Source: Maribacter hydrothermalis
GTDB taxonomy: Bacteria; Bacteroidota; Bacteroidia; Flavobacteriales; Flavobacteriaceae
Assembly: GCF_001913155.1 (NCBI RefSeq)
Contig: NZ_CP018760.1
Span: forward strand, 2,666,001 to 2,730,000
Direction of reading: 5' to 3'
DNA: 64,000 nt
The notes under the pieces were generated by a model that was not told the DNA's origin, made no database searches, and saw only the letters and a program-made list of their open reading frames with translations. Below are positions 9,050-18,932 of this stretch, one piece after another. Position 1 is the stretch's first letter. Each line of letters begins with the position of its first letter. Made by a program: the position numbers and the translations under genes.

Positions 9050-11782
9050 ATGGGTAAGAAAATTTTAAAAATTGTAGGAGTACTTTTATTATTAATCATA
9101 GCTGTTATAATTGCAGCACCTTTTTTCTTAGAAGCTAAAATTGGAGACATTATTAAGACCAATGTCAATAAGAATGTAAATGCCACATTAGATTTTTCTG
9201 ATGCACATTTAAGTTTAGTTAGTAGTTTTCCTAATGCAGAAGTGAACTTTAAAGATGTCGTTTTAATTAATAAAGCACCTTTTGAAGGGGATACTTTGTT
9301 TAAGGCAACTTCTCTAGATTTAACAATGGGAGTTATGCAGCTTTTTAAAGGAGCTGAAGATGCAATTGCTATCAACAATATTAACTTAGATGGTGCCTTT
9401 ATAAACGTTGTAGTGGATAAGGAAGAGAATGCTAATTATGATATAGCCATTGCTTCTGAAAATACCTCAGCTGTAGAGTCCAGTACTACAGAAGGTTTTT
9501 CATTTGACCTACAATCTTACGAAATATCAAATTCAAGAATTTATTATACCGACAACGCTACAGGTATTTCGTTTAAGTTAGATGATTTTCAACATAAAGG
9601 GAAAGGAGATTTATCATTAGTAACATCTGAGTTGGATACGCATACAGATGCATTAGTTTCTTTTGAAATGGATAGCGTTAATTATTTGAATAAGAATAAA
9701 GTACAGTTAGATGCTTTAATAGGCATTGATCTAAATCAGAACAAATATTCATTTTTAAAGAATGAAGCATTAGTAAACCAATTACCATTAGTTTTTGATG
9801 GTTTTGTAATCCTTAATGACGATAACCAAGAGGTTGATTTAACCTTTAAAACACCTTCTTCAGATTTCAAGAACTTCTTAGGGGTAATTCCAGAGATTTA
9901 TTCAAAGAATATTGAGAATGTAACTACTACAGGTGAGTTTATTGTAAATGGTAATTTTAACGGAATAGTAGATGACACGCATATCCCTAAATTTAATATC
10001 GAAATAAAATCGGATAATGCATCATTTAAGTATCCTGATTTACCTAAAGCAGTTAAGAATATATTTCTTGATATTCAACTAAATAATAAAACAGGTATTT
10101 CAGAAGATACCTATGTAGATATAAATAAGGCTTCATTTATGATAGATGAAGATAAGTTTAACCTTACCGCCAATATTACCGAGCTTATGGGGAATACTCA
10201 AGTTAAGGCGCATGTAAACGGTGCAATGAATTTGGCTAATATATCACAAGCCTACCCCATTCCGGCAGGTTATGATTTAAAAGGTTTATTGAAAGCAGAT
10301 ATAACGACGGCTTTTGATATGGCTTCTGTTGAAAAACAACAATACGAGAAAACAAATACTAACGGAGACTTAAGTGTTTCTAATTTTGAATATAATTCTG
10401 AGGAACTTGCAAGTCCTGTAAAGTTTAGCAACGCAAGTTTAACCTTTAATCCTAAAACAGTAACATTAAACAGCTTGAATGGTACTACTGGTACCACTGA
10501 TTTTGATGCCAAAGGAACTATTAACAACCTATTAGGGTTTATGTTTAATAATGAAAAAGTGGAAGGAAACTTCAACCTAAAATCCAACACCTTTGTATTA
10601 AACGATTTTATGGTCGCGGAAAGCGTGGTTTCGGAAACTACAAGTGAAGGTGAAAATAAAAGAGGAAGTGACGCTGAAGGCGAAAAAATTAAAATCCCTT
10701 CATTTTTAAGTGCAACAATTAATGCAGACGCAAAAAAGGTAGTATACGATAATATTATTCTTAGCGATGTTTCGGGAATACTTAAAATAAAAGACGAAAA
10801 AGCTACGCTTAGCAATATGTCAGCGGGCATGTATGGCGGTAAAATAGGTTTTAACGGTGAGGTGTCAACAAAAAATGAAACACCTACTTTTGTCATGAAA
10901 TTAGATTTGAATCAGCTAGGAATTCAAGAAACTTTTCAATCTATAGAACTTTTTAAAGTTATTGCGCCTATTGCACAAATGTTAAAAGGTAAACTTAGTT
11001 CTGATATTTCCCTATCAGGTAATTTAACAGATGATCTATTACCTAATCTATTATCATTAAGTGGAGAATTATTTGCAGATATCACTACGGAGCAAGTAAA
11101 TACAGAATCAGCACCGCTCTTGAGTGCTTTGGTGACGAAATTAAATTTTATAGATTTAAAAGAGTTAAATCTTAAGGATTTAAAAACATCCTTATCTTTT
11201 AAAGATGGTGTAGTTGCCGTTAAGCCTTTTACCATTAATTATAAGGATATTGCAATTAACGTGGATGGTAGTCATTCATTCGATAAAAAAATGGACTATA
11301 AGGCTACACTACAAGTGCCAGTAAAATATTTAGGGTCAGAAATAACAAAGTTAATTGCTAAAATAGATGACTCATCTTTACAAGATTTAAAGATACCTGT
11401 TGTAGCCAATATTGGTGGTTTATATAATAGTCCACAAGTTACTACAGATTTAACATCTGGGGTTAAGAAACTAACCACAGAATTAATTGAAATAGAAAAA
11501 CAAAAACTTATTGCAAAAGGAACGGATAAGGCTAAAGATTTAATAGGTGGGTTAATTAGTGGAAGCAATAAAGCAAATGATTCTACTAGTACTGGAGCTA
11601 CAACTAAATCAAATGCAAAAGATATTTTAGGTGGTATTTTAAATACTAAAAAAGATTCTAGTTCTACCACTGTTAAAAAAGATTCAACCCCTGTGAAAAC
11701 GGACAAAGAAATTGCAAAGGAAAAGGCCAAGGATATTTTAGGTGGATTTTTAGGAAAGAAGAAGAAAGATTCTACTAACTAA
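9050..11782 (+). CDS. AsmA-like envelope protein
   Basis: A 910-residue protein with an N-terminal membrane anchor (about residues 5-27) and a long beta-rich periplasmic region typical of AsmA/TamB-type lipid-transfer proteins. The opening after the anchor (KIGDIIKTNVNKNVNATLDFSDAHLSLVSSFPNAEV) fits the Bacteroidota AsmA group. A central low-complexity acidic stretch is near residue 540. The C-terminus has three spaced KDILGGxL-like repeats separated by Ser/Thr/Lys linkers. It probably bridges inner and outer membrane, inferred from the family only. Its 3' end overlaps that of the convergent DUF2797 gene by 8 nt. Confidence 0.82.
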   Translation: MGKKILKIVGVLLLLIIAVIIAAPFFLEAKIGDIIKTNVNKNVNATLDFSDAHLSLVSSFPNAEVNFKDVVLINKAPFEGDTLFKATSLDLTMGVMQLFKGAEDAIAINNINLDGAFINVVVDKEENANYDIAIASENTSAVESSTTEGFSFDLQSYEISNSRIYYTDNATGISFKLDDFQHKGKGDLSLVTSELDTHTDALVSFEMDSVNYLNKNKVQLDALIGIDLNQNKYSFLKNEALVNQLPLVFDGFVILNDDNQEVDLTFKTPSSDFKNFLGVIPEIYSKNIENVTTTGEFIVNGNFNGIVDDTHIPKFNIEIKSDNASFKYPDLPKAVKNIFLDIQLNNKTGISEDTYVDINKASFMIDEDKFNLTANITELMGNTQVKAHVNGAMNLANISQAYPIPAGYDLKGLLKADITTAFDMASVEKQQYEKTNTNGDLSVSNFEYNSEELASPVKFSNASLTFNPKTVTLNSLNGTTGTTDFDAKGTINNLLGFMFNNEKVEGNFNLKSNTFVLNDFMVAESVVSETTSEGENKRGSDAEGEKIKIPSFLSATINADAKKVVYDNIILSDVSGILKIKDEKATLSNMSAGMYGGKIGFNGEVSTKNETPTFVMKLDLNQLGIQETFQSIELFKVIAPIAQMLKGKLSSDISLSGNLTDDLLPNLLSLSGELFADITTEQVNTESAPLLSALVTKLNFIDLKELNLKDLKTSLSFKDGVVAVKPFTINYKDIAINVDGSHSFDKKMDYKATLQVPVKYLGSEITKLIAKIDDSSLQDLKIPVVANIGGLYNSPQVTTDLTSGVKKLTTELIEIEKQKLIAKGTDKAKDLIGGLISGSNKANDSTSTGATTKSNAKDILGGILNTKKDSSSTTVKKDSTPVKTDKEIAKEKAKDILGGFLGKKKKDSTN

Positions 11783-12569
11783 TGGTGAATCCTACATAAT
11801 ACCCTTCACTTCCACGGACGTTGAAAACGGTGTTGTCTTCAAAGATTAAGTACTGCCCTTTTATTCCCATTAATTTACCCTCGAAAGTTGGTGTTTTACT
11901 AAGGTTTAGGCTTTTAACTTTTGTTGGATATTGTAAAACAGGAAATTCTATCTGGGTCTCTAGATTAGATTCTAAATAGTAGGGCAGGGCTTCTTTAGGG
12001 ATGTATTGCTTTAGTCTGTTGCGCCAATCTTGAAGGTTCTCATCTACCACATCATTGGTTAACATAGTTCTCCAATTTGTTTTATCACCAACATGGTCTT
12101 TTAAGGCAACTTCGGTAATACCTGCTAAATATCTATTTGGCACTTCAACTATTTCAATGGCTTCATGAGCACCTTGATCAATCCATCTGGTGGGTACTTG
12201 GCCTTTTCTGGTAACGCCTACTTTAACGTTGCTGGAATTTGCTAAATACACAATATGCGGTTGTAACTGCACTTTTTTCTCATAGGCTAAATCTCTATCC
12301 TCTTGGTCTAAATGAGCAGTGCTTAACTCGGGACGCATTATCCAATCTCCTGCCGATGGTATTTCAAAAAAGCAGGTTCTGCAAAAGCCCTGTCTATAAA
12401 TAGGACGGTCATTTCCGCAATTTAAACATTGATGTTTTATGAATTCTATTTTTAAAGTTTTGTCCAGAACTTGATTAACATTTAAAAAATCAGATTCAAA
12501 CAGCATATAATATTGAATAGGACTTCCTATTTCGGTCTGCATTTTTTTAAGTACTCCTTCGTATTGCAT
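11775..12569 (-). CDS. DUF2797 family protein
   Basis: A 264-residue protein of the DUF2797 family, function unknown. It has a four-cysteine zinc-ribbon-like motif CLNCGNDRP...GFCRTC near residues 38-55, then the family core NVKVGVTRKGQVPTRWIDQG and PNRYLAGITEVALKDHV. The VGVT...R...QG core resembles GIY-YIG-type folds, but I cannot claim nuclease activity. It is divergent from the GH3 gene and carries a -7 box upstream. Confidence 0.85.
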   Translation of the reverse strand: MQYEGVLKKMQTEIGSPIQYYMLFESDFLNVNQVLDKTLKIEFIKHQCLNCGNDRPIYRQGFCRTCFFEIPSAGDWIMRPELSTAHLDQEDRDLAYEKKVQLQPHIVYLANSSNVKVGVTRKGQVPTRWIDQGAHEAIEIVEVPNRYLAGITEVALKDHVGDKTNWRTMLTNDVVDENLQDWRNRLKQYIPKEALPYYLESNLETQIEFPVLQYPTKVKSLNLSKTPTFEGKLMGIKGQYLIFEDNTVFNVRGSEGYYVGFTIS

Positions 12570-12633
12570 GTAATTTTGGCTTATTGAATTATCAATTTGA
12601 AAATGATAGTTAGATGCGCTATTTTTAACAACA

Positions 12634-12641
12634 CAAAGATA
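12634..12641 (-). promoter_or_regulatory. -7 box upstream of the DUF2797 gene
   Basis: Minus-strand TATCTTTG matches TAnnTTTG and lies 64 bases upstream of the DUF2797 start codon. It also sits just before the divergent GH3 start. No well-spaced TTG was found. Confidence 0.35.
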
Positions 12642-12648
12642 CCTATAA

Positions 12649-14160
12649 ATGCCAATTCCCTTATTTAATTCAATTGCTTCTTGGTTACTGAAAAAACGTT
12701 ATCATCAGATAGAACTTTTTTTAAAGTATCCTGAAGAGGTTCAAGAAGAAGTATTGTTGCAACTCTTAGAGTTTGCAGAAGATACTGAAATTGGAAGATT
12801 ATATGAATTCGATACCATAGAAACATATAAGGAGTTTAAAGAAAGATTACCTATTGTATCCTATGAAGAAATTGAGCCTATTATAGAAAGGACAAGAAGA
12901 GGTGAGCAGAATCTTTTTTGGCCCACTAAAGTGAAGCTTTTTGCAAAAAGTAGTGGTACCACAAATGCTAAAAGTAAATTTATACCCGTAAGTGCCGAGG
13001 CTTTGGAGGATTGCCACTATAAATCAAGTAAAGACTTGTTGTGCTTATACTTAAATAATAATGAAAACTCTCAATTGTTTACAGGTAAGAGTTTACGATT
13101 AGGGGGCAGTAAAGAGTTATATGAAGATAATGGTTCTTTATTTGGAGATTTATCTGCAATTCTTATAGATAACATGCCTTTGTGGGCAGAATACAGTAGT
13201 ACACCTAGTAATAAGGTGTCGTTAATGAGTGAGTGGGAAAGTAAGTTAATGGCGATTATTCATGAAAGCGTTCAAGAAAATGTAACTAGTCTTGCAGGGG
13301 TACCGTCATGGATGTTGGTTTTAATGAATAAGGTGTTAGAAGAGACAGGTAAAGAAAACCTTTTTCAAGTATGGCAAAACTTAGAAGTTTATTTTCATGG
13401 AGGGGTAAATTTTAGCCCTTATAAAGAACAGTATAAAAAAATACTACCTAATGAAAACTTTAGATATTATGAAATTTATAATGCCTCTGAAGGTTTCTTT
13501 GCAATACAAGATAGAAATGGGGTCGATGATTTATTGTTAATGTTAGATTATGGTATTTTCTATGAATTTATTCCTATGAATCTGTATGGTTCTTTAGAAC
13601 AAGAGGCAATACCTTTATGGGAAATTGAGACTGGTAAAAACTATGCAATAATTATTACGACCAATTCTGGACTATGGCGTTACAAGATTGGAGATACGGT
13701 TCGCTTTACTTCTAAAAACCCATACCGCATAAAGGTCACTGGCCGTACAAAACACCATATTAATGTATTTGGCGAGGAATTAATTATTGAAAATGCGGAA
13801 GAGGCCTTAAAGATAGCATGTGCTGAAACTAAGGCAGAAATAATGGATTATACTGCAGGCCCGGTTTTTATGGTTGATAATAAAAAAGGTGCTCATGAAT
13901 GGGTAATGGAATTTAGAACCTTACCTCAAGATTTTAATTCTTTTGTTGAAATTTTTGATAATGCATTAAAATCACTCAATTCTGATTATGAAGCAAAAAG
14001 ACATAATAATATTACCCTAAATTTACCTTTAGTACATATAGCCCGAAAAAACTTATTTTACGATTGGTTAAAAGCAAATGATAAGCTTGGAGGACAACAT
14101 AAAATTCCCAGACTATCAAATAAACGTGATTATTTAGAGGAACTTTTGTTAATGAACTAG
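12649..14160 (+). CDS. GH3 auxin-responsive promoter family acyl-adenylating enzyme
   Basis: A 503-residue member of the GH3 family, an ANL-type acyl-adenylate/amide synthetase related to plant enzymes that join acids to amino acids. The ATP-binding P-loop-like KSSGTTNAKSKFIPVS is near residue 103-118. Further motifs are YNASEGFFAIQD, LITTNSGLWRYKIGDTVRF-type text near residue 340, and GRTKHHINVFGEELI. Bacterial members are widespread in Bacteroidota, but their substrates are largely unknown. It stands alone, so no pathway can be inferred. The start ATG (12649) gives MPIPLFNSIASWLLKKRY, which fits other members. Confidence 0.88.
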   Translation: MPIPLFNSIASWLLKKRYHQIELFLKYPEEVQEEVLLQLLEFAEDTEIGRLYEFDTIETYKEFKERLPIVSYEEIEPIIERTRRGEQNLFWPTKVKLFAKSSGTTNAKSKFIPVSAEALEDCHYKSSKDLLCLYLNNNENSQLFTGKSLRLGGSKELYEDNGSLFGDLSAILIDNMPLWAEYSSTPSNKVSLMSEWESKLMAIIHESVQENVTSLAGVPSWMLVLMNKVLEETGKENLFQVWQNLEVYFHGGVNFSPYKEQYKKILPNENFRYYEIYNASEGFFAIQDRNGVDDLLLMLDYGIFYEFIPMNLYGSLEQEAIPLWEIETGKNYAIIITTNSGLWRYKIGDTVRFTSKNPYRIKVTGRTKHHINVFGEELIIENAEEALKIACAETKAEIMDYTAGPVFMVDNKKGAHEWVMEFRTLPQDFNSFVEIFDNALKSLNSDYEAKRHNNITLNLPLVHIARKNLFYDWLKANDKLGGQHKIPRLSNKRDYLEELLLMN

Positions 14161-14405
14161 TAAAAACTTCTATACACATCATTTTTTAGTCCAATCACAA
14201 CATTTTTTTATTTTGGCGCAATTCTTGACATAACTTAGCTTTGGTATGAGAAATTTTTTCGTTTAAGGTTTTTATTCTAAAAAAGACTTGGTTAGGGTGT
14301 TTACATCGATAATTTAAGCGAGTAAACAATTAAATGTTGATTTAAGCAGTTAAAGATTCAACTTGCTGTAAGAAAACTTAACCTAAACTATAAAAGACTA
14401 TTATT

Positions 14406-14963
14406 ATGGCAAAGAAATTAGTGATTGTTTCAGATATGTGGGGAGCCAAAAAAGGAATGTGGATAACTTCATATTTAGGGTATTTACAGCAATATTTCGA
14501 TATTACCTTTTATGATAGCCAATTTTTGGCCAATCTAGACATATTAATACAGTCAGAAGAAAATGTACATAATGCTTTTATAGAGGGCGGTATAGATACT
14601 GCGGCAGCTCACTTGTTGAAAAAAGAAACTGAGCCTTGTTATTATCTTGCTTTCAGTACAGGCGCTACCATAGTATGGGAAGCAGCTAAAAAGGGTTTAC
14701 CTATTAAATCGTTTTATGGGGTTTCACCTACAAGAATTCGTTTGAAAAATGAAAGACCTAATATTCCTTTTCAATTATTGTACGGGGAAAATGATACTTT
14801 TAAACCTAGTAATGAGTGGGCTGACAAATTAGATATTGATATGGAAATAGTATCTAATTATGGGCATACATTATACACAGATGAACAGATAATACAAAAA
14901 GTGTGCTTAGAATTATTACAAGAAGTAACACAAATTGAACCACAGATCAAGAAAGTAGTTTAA
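14406..14963 (+). CDS. Small alpha/beta-hydrolase-like protein
   Basis: A 185-residue protein that looks like a minimal alpha/beta hydrolase. The strand VIVSDMWG is at the N-terminus, the YLAFSTGATIVWEA segment occupies the nucleophile-elbow position, and FQLLYGENDTF and SNYGHTLYTDE match the acid and histidine positions. The elbow reads FSTGAT rather than GxSxG. It retains a Ser with Asp and His, so activity is possible but unproved. A 245-bp untranslated stretch precedes it, and a strong terminator follows. Confidence 0.6.
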   Translation: MAKKLVIVSDMWGAKKGMWITSYLGYLQQYFDITFYDSQFLANLDILIQSEENVHNAFIEGGIDTAAAHLLKKETEPCYYLAFSTGATIVWEAAKKGLPIKSFYGVSPTRIRLKNERPNIPFQLLYGENDTFKPSNEWADKLDIDMEIVSNYGHTLYTDEQIIQKVCLELLQEVTQIEPQIKKVV

Positions 14964-14985
14964 CCATTATAAAAAGTTCAAAGCA

Positions 14986-15019
14986 TAAAAAAAGCGTGGA
15001 TTTTTATCCACGCTTTTTT
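14986..15019. terminator. Bidirectional terminator between hydrolase-like gene and clpX
   Basis: Stem AGCGTGGA (14993-15000)/TCCACGCT (15007-15014) with an A-run before and a T-run after. It serves both convergent genes. Confidence 0.88.
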
Positions 15020-15036
15020 GTATTCTATAATTTCTT

Positions 15037-16272
15037 TTATGAAACGGCCTTTAACTTCTTAATTGTATCATACGATAACATTTCTTCTGCATATGGCTTT
15101 GTAACTTTAAATGTTTTTTCTCCCGAACTTGGCATTTCAAACATGGCATCAGTAAAAATAGCTTCACATAGCGATCTTAAACCTCTTGCTCCAAGTTTAT
15201 ATTCTATAGCCTTATCAACAATATAATCCAATGCTTGCTCAGTGATAGTAAATGTTATACCATCCATGGCAAACAATTTTTCATATTGCTTAATTATAGC
15301 ATTTTTTGGCTCAGTTAAAATAGCTCTTAAGGTTTTCTTGTCTAACGGATTCATATGTGTAAGAACCGGAAGTCTACCAATAATTTCTGGTATAAGACCA
15401 AAATCTTTTAAATCCTTAGGAATAATATATTGTAATAAGTTACTTTCATCTAAAAAATTATCGGACTTCGATGCACTATAACCAACAGCTTGCATATTCA
15501 ATCTTTTGGTAATAGCACGCTCAATTCCATCAAAAGCTCCACCAGCAATAAATAGGATATTCTCAGTATTTACTTCAATAAACTTTTGGTCTGGGTGCTT
15601 TCTTCCTCCTTTTGGCGGAACATTTACAACAGTTCCTTCTAATAATTTTAGAAGTCCTTGCTGTACGCCTTCTCCAGAGACATCTCTGGTAATAGATGGG
15701 TTGTCGCTCTTACGGGCAATTTTATCAATTTCATCGATAAATACAATACCTCTTTCAGCTTTCTCAAGATTGTAATCTGCCGCTTGTAAAAGGCGAGTTA
15801 AAATACTTTCAACATCTTCACCAACGTAACCAGCTTCGGTTAATACCGTAGCATCAACAATTGCCAATGGTACATTTAATAATTTTGCAATGGTTTTTGC
15901 CATTAAGGTTTTACCTGTACCTGTTTGGCCTACCATTATTATATTACTCTTTTGAATCTCTACATCATCTTCTTTAGTGGTAGGTTGAAGTAATCTTTTG
16001 TAATGATTGTAAACTGCAACAGACATTACCTTTTTAGTGCGGTCTTGACCAATAATAAAGGTGTCTAAAAACTCCTTAATATCTTGTGGTTTTTTTAGAA
16101 CTAATTCTGAAGAAAGGTCGTTTGTTTTTGTTTGTTTTGATTCTTCAGCAACAATACCATGTGCTTGTTCTATACAGCGATCACAAATGTGCGCGTCTAG
16201 ACCAGCAATTAATAAATTGGTTTCTGGCTTTTTTCTACCGCAGAATGAACACTCTAAATTTTCCTTTGCCAT
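15037..16272 (-). CDS. clpX: ATP-dependent Clp protease ATP-binding subunit ClpX
   Basis: A 411-residue AAA+ unfoldase that feeds substrates to ClpP. The N-terminal zinc-binding domain has Cys8, Cys11, Cys30 and Cys33. Walker A GQTGTGKT is at residues 115-122 and Walker B is IVFIDEIDK. The pore loop GYVGEDVE is present, as is the IGF-like ClpP-contact region. It lies 86 bp downstream of clpP in the same direction, so joint transcription is likely. Confidence 0.98.
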   Translation of the reverse strand: MAKENLECSFCGRKKPETNLLIAGLDAHICDRCIEQAHGIVAEESKQTKTNDLSSELVLKKPQDIKEFLDTFIIGQDRTKKVMSVAVYNHYKRLLQPTTKEDDVEIQKSNIIMVGQTGTGKTLMAKTIAKLLNVPLAIVDATVLTEAGYVGEDVESILTRLLQAADYNLEKAERGIVFIDEIDKIARKSDNPSITRDVSGEGVQQGLLKLLEGTVVNVPPKGGRKHPDQKFIEVNTENILFIAGGAFDGIERAITKRLNMQAVGYSASKSDNFLDESNLLQYIIPKDLKDFGLIPEIIGRLPVLTHMNPLDKKTLRAILTEPKNAIIKQYEKLFAMDGITFTITEQALDYIVDKAIEYKLGARGLRSLCEAIFTDAMFEMPSSGEKTFKVTKPYAEEMLSYDTIKKLKAVS

Positions 16273-16358
16273 TATCTTTCTTCTCTATTCTATTCCTTAA
16301 CGATCTAAAATCATTTTTGGTTTAAAAATCTTAGTTTATTTAATTTTAGTAGTCGAAA

Positions 16359-17039
16359 TTATTCTTTATCCCTTACTAAAATTTCATCGATCATACCATA
16401 TTTTAGTGCTTCATCAGCTTTCATCCAATAGTCACGGTCACTGTCGTCACGTACTTTTTCTATATCGCTGCCAGAGTGTTTTGCAATAATCTCATATAAC
16501 TCGTCTTTAAGCTTAAGTATTTCTCTAGCAGTAATTTCTATATCACTTGCTTGTCCTTGAGCACCACCCATTGGTTGATGGATCATAACACGAGAATGCT
16601 TTAAGCCACTTCGTTTTCCTTTTTCCCCAGCACATAATAATACCGCTCCCATAGAGGCTGCCATACCAGTACAGATCGTTGCTACATCTGGACTTATAAA
16701 CTGCATAGTGTCATAAATACCAAGACCTGCATAAACACTACCTCCTGGAGAGTTAATGTAAATTTGAATGTCTTTCTTAGCATCTACACTGGCTAAAAAC
16801 AATAATTGTGCCTGTATAATGTTGGCTACTTGGTCATTTATACCGGTGCCCATGAAAATAATACGATCCATCATTAAACGAGAATAAACGTCCATGGCTA
16901 CAATGTTCATAGATCTTTCTTCAATAATATTTGGAGTCATGCTCGTTGGGTACATGCTGCTCATTATTGAATCGTAATATGTGCTACTGATGCCTTGATC
17001 TTTTATAGCGAAATTCTTGAATTCTTTTCCGTAATCCAT
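16359..17039 (-). CDS. clpP: ATP-dependent Clp protease proteolytic subunit ClpP
   Basis: A 226-residue serine peptidase that forms the ClpXP chamber. The catalytic triad aligns with E. coli ClpP at a constant offset: Ser129 (MAASMGAVLL), His154 (VMIHQPMGG) and Asp203 (DSDRDYWM). The roughly 30-residue N-terminal stretch would be removed as a propeptide. It stands between clpX and tig in the conserved tig-clpP-clpX order. Confidence 0.98.
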   Translation of the reverse strand: MDYGKEFKNFAIKDQGISSTYYDSIMSSMYPTSMTPNIIEERSMNIVAMDVYSRLMMDRIIFMGTGINDQVANIIQAQLLFLASVDAKKDIQIYINSPGGSVYAGLGIYDTMQFISPDVATICTGMAASMGAVLLCAGEKGKRSGLKHSRVMIHQPMGGAQGQASDIEITAREILKLKDELYEIIAKHSGSDIEKVRDDSDRDYWMKADEALKYGMIDEILVRDKE

Positions 17040-17064
17040 AAATTGTATGTCTATTTTTTAGAGT

Positions 17065-17100
17065 AAAAAAAGGTGCCGAAAATTTTATTTCCGGCACCGT
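17065..17100 (-). terminator. Terminator between tig and clpP
   Basis: Stem GGTGCCG (17072-17078)/CGGCACC (17092-17098), followed on the minus strand by seven T. It would end or attenuate tig transcription before clpP, so clpP-clpX probably has its own promoter or depends on read-through. Confidence 0.8.
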
Positions 17101-17126
17101 AAAGATACTTAATTTATTGTTTGGAA

Positions 17127-18449
17127 TTATCCGTAAACTTCTTTCACGAAATTTTCATAGGTAACTTCCTTTTCTTTAAGATTTGCTTTCTCTTTGTAAA
17201 GATTTAATAATTTTTGACTCATCAATTGTTCCGATAGTCTTTTTACTTCATCTTGGTTGCCCAAAACACGTGCTGCAATATTGTCAAGCTCTTCTTCTTT
17301 AGGATCTAATTGACCAAATTGAGCCATTTGCGAACGAATAAACCCTTTAGAGAATTCTTTTAATTCATCGAATTGAACTTGTAGATCATTGTCACGAATT
17401 ATTTTGCCTTCAATAAGTTGGTAACGTAATCCCTTCTCTGATTTTGCATACTCTTCACTAGCTTGCTCCTCAGATAACGGCTCTTCGCCTGTCATTTGAA
17501 TCCATTTGGTCAAGAAACCACTTGGTAAATCAAACTTGGTATTTTCAATAAAGTATTCAGTAACGTCGTTCAATAATTTTTGATCTGACTGTTGTTCAAA
17601 TTGTTTTTCGGAATCTTCTTTAATACGTTCTTTTAATTCCTTTTCAGACTTTACACTGTCCGGTCCAAAAAGTTTGTCAAACAATTCTTGATTTAACTCC
17701 GCAGGTTCTCTTTCGTTTATTTCAGATATGGTAAAAGTAACCTCAATATCTAAAGATTCTGCTTTTGTCTTATCAATGCCTAAAGCGCTAGAAAGCATAT
17801 GATCTTCATTAAATAAACCTTTTGTTTGCAACGTTACAACATCACCTACTTTTTTGCCTTTTAAAGCATCTAAAGCTTTTTTGCTTTTCAACTTATCAGT
17901 TTCAAGCAGCGTTTTGTTGTCAATTTCTTCAGCTTCGTTGGTGAAAGTACCACTAACTTCATCATTTATGCTTACTGCATCTTTACTAACAAGTTTACCG
18001 TATTGCTTTTGAATACGCTCTACTTGCTCATCGATCATCTTCTTGTCGGCAACTATTTTGTATTGTGTAATTGCTTTTTTTGTTTTTAAGGCAACTTCAA
18101 AATTTGGTGCTAGGCCAAGTTCAAATTCGAAAGCTAATTCATCTTGGTTCCAATCAAAATTATCTTGTTGTTTTGGTAATGGATTTCCAAGCACATCTAA
18201 CTTTTCTTCTGTAAGATATTTGTTTAGATTGTCTTGTAGTAACTTATTTACTTCATCGACCAAAACGGCTTTACCATATTGCTTTTTTATAAGACCCATT
18301 GGTACTTGACCTTTTCTAAAGCCAGGTATGTTAGCTTGTTTCTTATAATCTTTTAAAATGGTATCTACCTTATCTTGGTAATCTTCTTTTGTGATAGCAA
18401 CTTTAACTACTGCATTTAAATCGTCTATCTGCTCTTTAGTAATATTCAT
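17127..18449 (-). CDS. tig: Trigger factor
   Basis: A 440-residue ribosome-associated chaperone. The ribosome-docking signature GFRKGQVP is near residue 42-49. A central domain in the FKBP-like position (about 150-245) is degenerate compared with E. coli, and a helical C-terminal chaperone domain rich in Glu, Lys and Gln follows. The degenerate PPIase domain is usual for Bacteroidota trigger factors. It lies first in the tig-clpP-clpX cluster. Confidence 0.93.
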   Translation of the reverse strand: MNITKEQIDDLNAVVKVAITKEDYQDKVDTILKDYKKQANIPGFRKGQVPMGLIKKQYGKAVLVDEVNKLLQDNLNKYLTEEKLDVLGNPLPKQQDNFDWNQDELAFEFELGLAPNFEVALKTKKAITQYKIVADKKMIDEQVERIQKQYGKLVSKDAVSINDEVSGTFTNEAEEIDNKTLLETDKLKSKKALDALKGKKVGDVVTLQTKGLFNEDHMLSSALGIDKTKAESLDIEVTFTISEINEREPAELNQELFDKLFGPDSVKSEKELKERIKEDSEKQFEQQSDQKLLNDVTEYFIENTKFDLPSGFLTKWIQMTGEEPLSEEQASEEYAKSEKGLRYQLIEGKIIRDNDLQVQFDELKEFSKGFIRSQMAQFGQLDPKEEELDNIAARVLGNQDEVKRLSEQLMSQKLLNLYKEKANLKEKEVTYENFVKEVYG

Positions 18450-18549
18450 TCCTTAATATCTATTTGCATGTGTAAAATGGGATGCAAAAATACTATATTT
18501 TGCAAAGTCAACCAATTTTTTAAAGTATTGAATTTCAAATCACAAGCAA

Positions 18550-18897
18550 CTATTGCTTGTCATCTTTTAACAGTGAAAAGAAGATAGATTGTAAAAAGGA
18601 TAGCAAGAGACTAAAAATCAATGCCCACCAAATATTTTCAACGGTAAAACCGTCAATAAGTTTGTCCGCTAATAGAATTATTATTGCGTTAATAATTAAT
18701 AAGAAAAGTCCCAGGGTTACTATGGTAACGGGTAATGTTAAGATGACCAAAATTGGTTTCACCAAAAGGTTTAGTAAACTTAAGACCACAGCTACTATTA
18801 CAGCAGTCATGTAGCTGTCTACAGATACGTTAGGTAGTACTTTGGCTAAAATTACAACGGCAATTGCACTTAAAAGTATTCTTAATATTAGGTTCAT
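18550..18897 (-). CDS. YvlD-like four-helix membrane protein (phage holin family 4 superfamily)
   Basis: A 115-residue, almost entirely hydrophobic protein with four helices (about 1-20, 28-47, 54-78 and 89-108). The pattern LLNLLVKPILVILTLPVTIVTLG is the signature of the Phage_holin_4_2/YvlD group. Despite the name, these are ordinary chromosomal membrane proteins, and no lysis gene is nearby. Function unknown. Confidence 0.8.
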   Translation of the reverse strand: MNLILRILLSAIAVVILAKVLPNVSVDSYMTAVIVAVVLSLLNLLVKPILVILTLPVTIVTLGLFLLIINAIIILLADKLIDGFTVENIWWALIFSLLLSFLQSIFFSLLKDDKQ

Positions 18898-18932
18898 GTT
18901 TGTTGTTTTTATTTGTAATTAATTGTTTTAGT

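Noticed and set aside
10270..10896. 208-codon frame antisense to the AsmA-like gene
   Set aside because: Composition is the mirror of the coding strand; no motif.
18550..18897. Prophage holin
   Set aside because: The family name is historical. There are no phage genes around, and the four-helix YvlD pattern is chromosomal.
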